27,821 nt of DNA from a virus. The stretch covers positions 1 to 27,821 of IMG/VR virus record IMGVR_UViG_3300011189_000034. One strand, 5' to 3'. How positions within the stretch are numbered: the first letter of the stretch is position 1; every line of letters begins with the position of its first letter. The notes beneath the pieces are model-generated. The model was not told where the DNA came from and searched no databases. It was given only the letters and a program-made list of their open reading frames with translations. Of the stretch, positions 1 to 5,987 are shown one piece after another. Position numbers and translations under genes: made by a program.

Positions 1-805
1 GAACTTCTTCCGCAGGAGATTCTTCACCTTCAACACCACCCATCTCGTCTCCAAGATCGATGTCAATTCCTTCACCTTCTCCATCAACGTCTCCATCAAC
101 GTCTCCGTCAATGTCTCCGTCAATGTCGAAATCACCTTCGTCTTCTTCGCCTCCGAGACCTTCGATCTCATCGCCTCCAAATTCGTCGTCTTCTTCGCCT
201 TCTTCGCCTTCCAAACCGTCGATTTCACCTTCAAGTTCAGCGATAATTTCATTCAATTCAGCATCTTCGTCGCCTTCTGAAATTGTCAACTCACTTGATG
301 TGTCGTTGTTTGGTGTTTGATCTGCATCTTGGTCTGAAGCCTTGATTTGTGAACTCTTACCACTCATACCAGACTTGTCTGTGTTGGAGGGTGTTAAGTT
401 ACCGCCAGCTTTTGGACCTTCAGTTGATGTGTTTACATTTGACGTTGAATCAGTATCTTGGTCTGATGGACCATCGTTTAATTCATTACTACGACCCTGT
501 GGGTCAGTTGTGTGTGCGTCAGCTTTGTATCCACCGTCTTCTTCAAGCGCATTTACTTCGGAACCGTCAGAGTTTCTTGAACCCATCCAATTCCGACTTT
601 GTGTGTCTGCTCTTTCAAGGTCTTCATCCATACCATACTCATCTTGATCCATTTCTTCATCAGCCATTTCTTGCTGAAGTTTTTGTGAAAGCATCGATTG
701 TAGCTTTGGAGTGAATGCCTCTTCGAGAACAGCCTTCGCATTTTGAAGGGCAGTTTCACGAACCGCCTTTGCATCTGCGATAGCATCTTTTAATAATTTA
801 CTCAT
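1..805 (-). CDS. Prohead core/scaffold-like acidic protein (partial, runs off left edge)
   Basis: The reading frame opens at the ATG at 805 and stays open to base 1, so at least 268 codons are present and the C-terminus is missing. The first 45 residues are Ala/Leu/Lys-rich and helical (starting MSKLLKDAIADAKA). Next comes a polar Asn/Asp/Ser/Thr stretch, then a very acidic Gly/Asp/Glu tail with DIDGD-type tandem units (about residues 227-242). This composition fits a scaffold or prohead core protein that fills the capsid and is degraded by the gp21-type protease, which is encoded upstream in the same orientation. A Shine-Dalgarno-like AAGGA lies 8 bases before the start, unlike most neighbours. 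In T4 the scaffold gene precedes the major capsid gene, so the capsid gene is expected to the left. Function is inferred from composition and position; no catalytic motif is visible. Confidence 0.75.
   Translation of the reverse strand, partial: MSKLLKDAIADAKAVRETALQNAKAVLEEAFTPKLQSMLSQKLQQEMADEEMDQDEYGMDEDLERADTQSRNWMGSRNSDGSEVNALEEDGGYKADAHTTDPQGRSNELNDGPSDQDTDSTSNVNTSTEGPKAGGNLTPSNTDKSGMSGKSSQIKASDQDADQTPNNDTSSELTISEGDEDAELNEIIAELEGEIDGLEGEEGEEDDEFGGDEIEGLGGEEDEGDFDIDGDIDGDVDGDVDGEGEGIDIDLGDEMGGVEGEESPAEEV
80..127 (-). repeat. Four 12-bp tandem units in the scaffold gene
   Basis: Four consecutive 12-base units are visible on the plus strand: TCCATCAACGTC twice, then TCCGTCAATGTC twice. 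On the minus strand they encode repeated Asp-(Ile/Val)-Asp-Gly units in the acidic tail of the scaffold-like protein. The pairwise identity suggests recent slippage or duplication. Confidence 0.8.
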
Positions 806-830
806 ATTTGCAATCCTTTTTAGATTTACC

Positions 831-853
831 TAACGTTATTCAATGAAACGTTA
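831..853. repeat. 7-bp inverted repeat upstream of the scaffold gene
   Basis: TAACGTT at 831-837 and AACGTTA at 847-853 are perfect inverted copies separated by 9 bases. They lie 26 to 48 bases upstream of the scaffold start (805) in the untranslated leader. This could be a leader hairpin, an operator or an RNA-processing site. There is no T-run, so it is not a typical terminator. Its role is unknown. Confidence 0.5.
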
Positions 854-935
854 ATGTCGTTATAATTAATCTTCCAGCAAATAAGGATTGCTGCATTATC
901 TTTATAAAAATAAATATATAAAATAAACAAAACAG

Positions 936-964
936 TTGACTTTTCTATAAGTTTCTTAATAATT
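936..964 (+). promoter_or_regulatory. Candidate sigma70-type promoter for the plus-strand endonuclease gene
   Basis: TTGACT at 936-941 is followed after 17 bases by ATAATT at 959-964; overlapping AT-rich hexamers make the exact -10 uncertain. It lies about 24 bases upstream of the ATG at 988 in an intergenic gap of 182 bases. A host-type promoter would let this gene be expressed independently of the opposing structural genes. The rest of the gap shows only AT-rich sequence and the inverted repeat at 831-853. Confidence 0.4.
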
Positions 965-987
965 ATATGACATAGCCGAAGTAAAAC

Positions 988-2667
988 ATGTTCACTCATA
1001 AATGTAAAAATTGTAAAACCGAATTCCAATCAAGGAAGCGTGTTAAAAAATATTGTAGCAACCTATGTTATCAAAGATATAGAAAAGACCCCGATTTTAT
1101 CATTGCGGCCAACGAGAAACGCAAATCAACTTGCTTGACAAGATACGGATGTGAACATGCGTCACAATCCGATGATGTAAAAGAACGCACCAAGGAAACG
1201 TGTGTGGAGAAGTACGGATGCCCAAGCCCAACCCAAAACGAAGATATACATAATAAACAAAAAGTCACAAATTTAAAAAGATACGGATATGAAAACCCGA
1301 TGAAGAATTTGGATATCCAAGAGAGGCAGAAAAATACATGTCTTTCCCATCATGGTGTGGAATTCGCTTTGCAGTCGAATGTTATATATGATAAATATAA
1401 GAATACGTGTCTGAAAATATACGGAACTACAGCTCCCTCCAAGTTAGAAAGTCAGAAGGAAAAAACAAAAGAAAGTTGTTTATTAAAATACGGAGTGGAT
1501 TCACCCAGTAAAAACAAAGAGATTATGGATAAAATTAAGTTGTCTAAACGACTGTCTATGTTCAACTCTCTATCAGACGGCAAACGATTAAACCCTAATA
1601 TAACACCATTGTTTAACGTCGATACATATATCTCCACAGACAGAGACAATTTATATGAATTTAAATGTAACGAATGTAGTCACATATTTAAAGACCACCT
1701 TCAAAACGGAAGGATGCCTAGATGTTTCAACTGTAACCCAAGGATAGAGACAGAAGTATCACAATACGAAAATGAAATCTATGAGTTTATTTGTCAAATA
1801 TACGATGATACAATAATCACAAGTGACCGATTGACAATTGGCCCTTTGGAGCTTGATATATTACTACCGAAATTGAATCTGGCTATAGAATTTAATGGAT
1901 TGTATTGGCATTCTGAGATAACAGGAAAGAAATATAAAAATTATCATTTGAACAAAACTAACTTATGTAAAAAAAACAACATTCGGTTGATTCATATATT
2001 TGAAGACGAATGGTTATATAAAAGAGATATTGTCAAATCAAAATTGAAGTCGATTATATTACAAGACACGTCGGCAGTATATGCTAGAAAATGTATAATA
2101 CGAGACGTAACAACTTCTGAGAAGAATGATTTCTTAAATACCCATCATATACAAGGGGCGGATAAGTCTAAAATAAAATTAGGTCTTTATTACAAATCTG
2201 AACTTAAGGCTATCATGACATTTGGTAGTTTAAGGGTGGCCCTTGGTAATACTCCGAAAGAAAACCAATACGAATTAATTCGATTTGCATCTAAGGATAG
2301 AGTTATCGGTGGTGCTAGTAAATTATTAAAAAATTTCATACAAACCCACCAACCGGAGAAGATAATAAGTTACGCCGACAAGAGATATAGTGAGGGTAAC
2401 TTATACAATACAATCGGGTTTAAAAAGATATCAGAATCACCGCCTAATTATTGGTATTTAAATCCCTCATGTAGTCACAGAGAATATAGATTCAAGTATA
2501 GAAAGAACGAACAACCAAAGTTATTGGCAAGTTTTAACGACGACTTGACAGAGTGGCAAAACATGCAGTTAAACGGTTACGATAGGATATGGGATTGTGG
2601 TTCTATTAAATTTGAAATGGTTATAAAAAAACCGTTGACTGCCCTTAACGATAGAACTACAAAATGA
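988..2667 (+). CDS. Free-standing homing endonuclease, YGV-repeat / PD-(D/E)xK (Vsr-like) family, copy 1
   Basis: This 559-residue protein opposes the structural genes. It starts with a Cys4 zinc motif (C6, C9, C23, C27). Six degenerate repeats follow, with the Tyr/His-Gly pair at residues 53, 76, 99, 122, 145 and 168: an exact 23-residue period, probably helical DNA-binding units. A second Cys4 motif lies at about 227-249. The nuclease core carries D290 (ELDI), E301 in AIEFNG, H308 and an FEDEW block at 338-342, a pattern like Vsr or DUF559-type PD-(D/E)xK nucleases. The C-terminal part (365-490) looks GNAT-like (VIGGASKLL, SYADKRYSEGNLY). The protein ends in a conserved block, RIWDCG. This is expected to be a mobile DNA-cutting gene. 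Paralogues lie at 2712-4490 and 5988-7691. The family assignment is good; the cut site is unknown. Confidence 0.8.
   Translation: MFTHKCKNCKTEFQSRKRVKKYCSNLCYQRYRKDPDFIIAANEKRKSTCLTRYGCEHASQSDDVKERTKETCVEKYGCPSPTQNEDIHNKQKVTNLKRYGYENPMKNLDIQERQKNTCLSHHGVEFALQSNVIYDKYKNTCLKIYGTTAPSKLESQKEKTKESCLLKYGVDSPSKNKEIMDKIKLSKRLSMFNSLSDGKRLNPNITPLFNVDTYISTDRDNLYEFKCNECSHIFKDHLQNGRMPRCFNCNPRIETEVSQYENEIYEFICQIYDDTIITSDRLTIGPLELDILLPKLNLAIEFNGLYWHSEITGKKYKNYHLNKTNLCKKNNIRLIHIFEDEWLYKRDIVKSKLKSIILQDTSAVYARKCIIRDVTTSEKNDFLNTHHIQGADKSKIKLGLYYKSELKAIMTFGSLRVALGNTPKENQYELIRFASKDRVIGGASKLLKNFIQTHQPEKIISYADKRYSEGNLYNTIGFKKISESPPNYWYLNPSCSHREYRFKYRKNEQPKLLASFNDDLTEWQNMQLNGYDRIWDCGSIKFEMVIKKPLTALNDRTTK
1129..1539 (+). 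repeat. Six 69-bp (23-codon) degenerate coding repeats
   Basis: Codons 48 to 184 of the endonuclease encode repeats whose (Y/H)G pair recurs every 23 residues without exception. Conservation is at the protein level, with diverged DNA: T-x-L-x-(R/K)-Y-G, then a small acidic/Asn/Pro-containing loop, then a charged helix. This is a protein repeat, not a CRISPR array. Confidence 0.8.
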
Positions 2668-2679
2668 TAATTATTTTTC

Positions 2680-2685
2680 TATAAT
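2680..2685 (+). promoter_or_regulatory. Possible -10 box (TATAAT) before the second endonuclease
   Basis: A perfect TATAAT lies 26 bases upstream of the ATG at 2712, in a gap of only 44 bases between the two endonuclease genes. No convincing -35 element is found at the usual distance. A TTGACT at 2635-2640 is too far away for it and pairs poorly with TACAAA at 2658. In AT-rich DNA this may be chance. Confidence 0.25.
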
Positions 2686-2711
2686 ATAGTTTTTTTATTA
2701 TATGATGATAT

Positions 2712-4490
2712 ATGTATGTTAGTATGATACTAATCGAAAAAACCACATCTAAGTGTGAACTTAAATTCTCTGAAATCAAACGGTTTTCCAAACATCCTTT
2801 GTTTTTCACATGTGATTACTGTGATTGTGAATGCGAAACTACGTTCGTAAAGTATTATTCTAGTAAGAAGAATAATATAAACCAATCCGACTGCTGTAAG
2901 GAATGTGTTCCCCTGAAAAGGAAGGCTACATATATCACAAAGTATGGCGTAGATAACCCCACTAAGAAAAAAGAATTTATTGATAAGGCTAAGTCAACGA
3001 ATAAATTCCGTTACGGTTCTGAGTGTGCTTTACATAATAAAGAAGTAAAACAGAAATCTAAGGATACGTGTATTAAAAAATACGGCGTCGATAACCCGTT
3101 TAAATCCAATTTGGTGAAAGATAAGATTAAGGAAACTTGTAAAGAAAGATACGGGGTAGATTTCTACTCTCAGAGTGATTTATACAAGGAATCTGTGATC
3201 AATACGTGTATTGGAAAATATGGTGTATATCACCCCATGATGAATGATGATGTAAAGACTAAAATGTTGGATACTAATTCGAAACGACATGGTGGGGTAT
3301 TGATGGGGTCTGATACCATACGAAATAAAATCGAAAAGACCAATTTGATAAAATATGGAGATTCCGTGTATTCTAAGACGGATGATTTTAAAGAAAAAGC
3401 TCGTCAAACAAATTTTGAAAACTTATATAACAACCTGACAACAGGCCGATTAAAACAACTTTCAAAACCTTTGTTTAGTGTCAATGAATACGTAGGAGTA
3501 GACAGTTCATATAAATTTGAATGTGTGGATTGTTCGAATATATTTATTGATACGTTGGATGATGGTAAAATACCTCTATGTCCAATATGTTACCCGGTCA
3601 AGACTAACGGATCAAAGTTCGAATCAGGTGTGATTGAATGGGTATCAGATATAAGAGACGACATCACTGTTGTATCAAACGCCGTGGGTATATTAGGTGG
3701 GAGATTTGAGGTCGATATTTATATACCCGAATTAAAAATTGCCATAGAATGTAACGGCAATTATTACCATAGTGAACTCAGTGGTAATAAAAACAAACAC
3801 TACCATTTAAATAAAACCAATGAATGTGAAAAGAAAGGCATTCAGTTAATTCATATATTTGAAGATGAATGGTTATTTCAAAATGACATTGTGAAATCCC
3901 GACTGTTAAACATGATTAACCCTGGCAAAAAAATATTTGGAAGAAAATGTCATATCAAAGAGATAGACTTCAATACAAAATCAACTTTCCTAACCAACCA
4001 CCATTTACAAGGAGATGACGTATCACAAACCTATATAGGGTCATTTTATGAGGGAGAGTTAATCGCTGTAATGACATTTACTAGATGTAGGTTCACAAAA
4101 GATCATTCAATTGAGTTGTCCCGATATTGTACATCCGTTGCAACTATAGGTGTAGCCGGAAAACTACTGAAATACTACACTACAAAATACAACCCACACC
4201 AAATTATCAGTTACGCGGATCGTAGGTATAGCATGGGACAACTATATAAATCACTTGGTTTTGATATGATACATTATACAAATCCGAGTTACCATTACAT
4301 ATCACGTAAGAATTACCTTCAGAGGTTTAATCGACTAAACTACATGAAATCCAAATTGGAACATAAATTAAATCAATTTGACGGTTCATTGTCGGAGTGG
4401 CAAAACATGCAGTTAAATGGATATGATAGAATCTGGGATTGTGGTTCTATTAAGTTTGAAATGATAACACACAAAAAACCCACAATTTAG
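2712..4490 (+). CDS. Free-standing homing endonuclease, YGV-repeat / PD-(D/E)xK (Vsr-like) family, copy 2
   Basis: This 592-residue paralogue lies 44 bases downstream of copy 1 in the same orientation. It has a Cys-rich N-terminus (C34, C37, C61/62, C65). Seven repeats follow, with the Gly-containing pair at residues 78, 101, 124, 147, 170, 193 and 215: period 23, the last step 22. A Cys4 motif lies at about 271-293. The nuclease core has D335 (EVDI), E346 in AIECNG and FEDEW at 383-387. The GNAT-like C-terminal domain includes GVAGKLL and SYADRRYSMGQLY. The last 25 or so residues are almost identical to copy 1, including the DNA. The stop codon lies in the loop of a terminator hairpin. It is probably a mobile endonuclease; copy 1 and copy 2 may stem from duplication or successive insertion at one site. 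Confidence 0.8.
   Translation: MYVSMILIEKTTSKCELKFSEIKRFSKHPLFFTCDYCDCECETTFVKYYSSKKNNINQSDCCKECVPLKRKATYITKYGVDNPTKKKEFIDKAKSTNKFRYGSECALHNKEVKQKSKDTCIKKYGVDNPFKSNLVKDKIKETCKERYGVDFYSQSDLYKESVINTCIGKYGVYHPMMNDDVKTKMLDTNSKRHGGVLMGSDTIRNKIEKTNLIKYGDSVYSKTDDFKEKARQTNFENLYNNLTTGRLKQLSKPLFSVNEYVGVDSSYKFECVDCSNIFIDTLDDGKIPLCPICYPVKTNGSKFESGVIEWVSDIRDDITVVSNAVGILGGRFEVDIYIPELKIAIECNGNYYHSELSGNKNKHYHLNKTNECEKKGIQLIHIFEDEWLFQNDIVKSRLLNMINPGKKIFGRKCHIKEIDFNTKSTFLTNHHLQGDDVSQTYIGSFYEGELIAVMTFTRCRFTKDHSIELSRYCTSVATIGVAGKLLKYYTTKYNPHQIISYADRRYSMGQLYKSLGFDMIHYTNPSYHYISRKNYLQRFNRLNYMKSKLEHKLNQFDGSLSEWQNMQLNGYDRIWDCGSIKFEMITHKKPTI
2928..3431 (+). repeat. Seven 23-codon degenerate coding repeats
   Basis: Codons 73 to 240 encode YG-centred repeats spaced 23 residues apart, with one 22-residue step before the last unit. 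The consensus is T-x-x-x-K-(Y/H)-G-V-D-N-P followed by a Lys/Glu-rich helix. They match the repeats in the paralogue at 988-2667. Confidence 0.8.
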
Positions 4491-4503
4491 TGATTGTGGG
4501 TTT
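4476..4503. terminator. Bidirectional rho-independent terminator
   Basis: AAACCCACAAT (4476-4486) pairs perfectly with ATTGTGGGTTT (4493-4503), giving an 11-bp stem and a 6-base loop. On the minus strand it is followed by six T's; on the plus strand by TTTGTT. It lies between the convergent ends of the plus-strand endonuclease (stop at 4488-4490, in the loop) and the minus-strand gene ending at 4515. It should stop transcription from both sides, most strongly on the minus strand. Confidence 0.85.
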
Positions 4504-4514
4504 GTTAACTACGA

Positions 4515-4940
4515 TTAAAAATCGTTAAGTGAATTTACTTCGTCAATAGGCTCTTTAATCTCAAAATATCTTCCAAGGATGTGACCCATGTCTTCATATA
4601 AAGCAGTCATGCGTTGTTCTGTAGAATGTGCTTCTTGAGCCAACTTACCAAACTCTTTAGAGAAGTTAGTCAAACTCTTCATATTCTCGTTGATGGTTTT
4701 TTTATCCATCCAATCCTCACCAGCTTCCGATAATGTAATATGAGTAGCAGCTTCAGCTATCTCCCCCAACTGTTTCGCGGTTTCGGTTAGACTACCATCA
4801 CGATTTAAGACCTTTCCAAGCTTGTTGTATTCACCAATCATAGCCAATACCCGTTTCTTTTCTGCGATTGGTAGTTTCTTAATCTCATCAGATTCTCCAG
4901 CCATTTTAAATTCCTTGATTATGTCTTTAAGCTTCTTCAT
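4515..4940 (-). CDS. Small helical head-region protein, unknown function
   Basis: This 141-residue charged protein is predicted to be mostly alpha-helical, with no Cys and no enzyme motif. The N-terminus, MKKLKDIIKEF, contains an I-x-E site at residue 10 and resembles the amphipathic leaders of neighbouring proteins. It lies 18 bases after the upstream scaffold-like gene. Its start is preceded by a TATTTATA box exactly 3 bases before the ATG. It is the last structural gene before the bidirectional terminator. Position next to protease and scaffold suggests a core or head-assembly role, but this is inference from context only. Confidence 0.7.
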   Translation of the reverse strand: MKKLKDIIKEFKMAGESDEIKKLPIAEKKRVLAMIGEYNKLGKVLNRDGSLTETAKQLGEIAEAATHITLSEAGEDWMDKKTINENMKSLTNFSKEFGKLAQEAHSTEQRMTALYEDMGHILGRYFEIKEPIDEVNSLNDF

Positions 4941-4943
4941 GTT

Positions 4944-4951
4944 TATAAATA
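4944..4951 (-). promoter_or_regulatory. TATTTATA box 3 bases before start codon
   Basis: Minus-strand TATTTATA, then AAC, then the ATG at 4940. The whole intergenic gap is only 18 bases. It is one of five exact boxes with identical 3-base spacing in this window; no Shine-Dalgarno sequence is visible. Confidence 0.55.
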
Positions 4952-4958
4952 GTTCGTG

Positions 4959-5951
4959 TTATGAGTTTTTCACCGATTGATCTACATCGTCGTCTGTAGC
5001 AGATGGGATTTGATTTTCAATCTTGTTCATCAACTCAGCAGAACCGTGTAGTGGAATCATTGGTCCCCATTGAGATTTTAGTTTCTCAACACCCTTATCA
5101 TCCAACCGTAATTTAGCAATAAGTTGACCCGCAAGAGCAGATAGTCCGTCAGCATCATCTTGGTATTTATCAAGTAATAGACCTAATAATACAGAAACAC
5201 CTGGACGTGTGAACAACTCAGTTCCGTTAAATTCCTTAGATTTGGCATCAGCCATTTCCCGTTCAGCTTCGGATTTTTCTTTTTCAGCTTTAGCCTTAGC
5301 AGCATCAGCCTCAGCTTCTGCGGCGTCTGCTTCCGCCTCATATTTTTCAGCCTCAGCGTCAGATTTAGCATCCTCAGGGTTAGCATCGCCCATGTCACCC
5401 ATGTCGCCCATAGGATCGCCTCCGTCGCTGCCACCGAGAGGGTCTTCTCCACCTTCTTCGTCACCGGCAAATGGATCCTCCTCCTCTTCCTCATCACCTG
5501 AGAGCGGGTCCGGAGCTTCAAATAACATACGTCCCTGTTTAGCATGAGAAGAGATTTCTTTTAAAATTTGTGAACAAATCTTATCAGCCGATGTTTTACT
5601 CTTCTTAGATTCTTTGAGGTTGTCCAAATTATAATCGGCGGACAACTTCTCTACTACATACTCTTCAATCTTCTCATGATCGTCATCAGGGTGTGCACCG
5701 TTCTCAACGGCAGTTTGTGCGTAGCTTTCAATTCTCTCGATAACTGAATTTGTAACTTCGTTATTACGAGAAACTGACAGTTTCTCAACGATTTGATCCA
5801 ATGTGTATCTGCCTTTGTAAAATTCATTTACTATTGTAGCAGCGACATCTTGTTCTGTAACTTGTGAGTTTACGTTTTCGTTTAACCCTACTCTACCTTT
5901 TGTAGCATGACCTGAGATTTCTTTTACGATGTTTTTTAGTGAAGTGTTCAT
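4959..5951 (-). CDS. Acidic scaffold / prohead core-like protein with duplicated leader motif
   Basis: This 330-residue protein has two halves. The N-terminal helical part (1-120) begins with IVKEISGHATKGR (8-20) and ends its leader at LNE (23-25). A second copy, ILKEISSHAKQGR, occurs at 129-141 and is followed by LFE (143-145). A low-complexity acidic Gly/Asp/Met region (147-195) and an Ala/Glu/Lys helix (196-240) follow, then a globular-looking C-terminus. Acidic composition, helix content and location two positions after the gp21-type protease (a mobile gene lies between) fit a gp22-like core protein. The LxE sites after both copies could be protease cleavage sites. The TATTTATA box here is 23 bases from the ATG instead of 3. 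Assignment is by composition and context. Confidence 0.7.
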   Translation of the reverse strand: MNTSLKNIVKEISGHATKGRVGLNENVNSQVTEQDVAATIVNEFYKGRYTLDQIVEKLSVSRNNEVTNSVIERIESYAQTAVENGAHPDDDHEKIEEYVVEKLSADYNLDNLKESKKSKTSADKICSQILKEISSHAKQGRMLFEAPDPLSGDEEEEEDPFAGDEEGGEDPLGGSDGGDPMGDMGDMGDANPEDAKSDAEAEKYEAEADAAEAEADAAKAKAEKEKSEAEREMADAKSKEFNGTELFTRPGVSVLLGLLLDKYQDDADGLSALAGQLIAKLRLDDKGVEKLKSQWGPMIPLHGSAELMNKIENQIPSATDDDVDQSVKNS

Positions 5952-5974
5952 AGTTTTTAAAAATGCGATATGTC

Positions 5975-5982
5975 TATAAATA
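5975..5982 (-). promoter_or_regulatory. TATTTATA box, distant spacing
   Basis: Minus-strand TATTTATA lies 23 bases before the ATG at 5951 and just after the stop of the endonuclease gene (5988). Three bases after the box is ATA instead of ATG, followed in frame by a stop after three more codons, so no alternative start is usable there. Confidence 0.4.
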
Positions 5983-5987
5983 TATAG

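Noticed and set aside
60-320. Plus-strand Ser/Pro-rich open frame (also 5209-5547 and 10469-10735)
   Set aside because: These are antisense shadows of Asp/Glu/Gly-rich minus-strand genes; the Ser/Pro bias is the reverse complement of acidic codons, and there is no start signal.
1129-1539. Regular 69-bp spacing as a CRISPR array
   Set aside because: The units are diverged in DNA and conserved as protein in one open frame; there are no identical direct repeats with unique spacers.
4944-4951. Plus-strand TATAAATA copies as ordinary late promoters
   Set aside because: They point away from the genes whose starts they mark and would make antisense RNA, so the minus-strand reading TATTTATA is reported instead.
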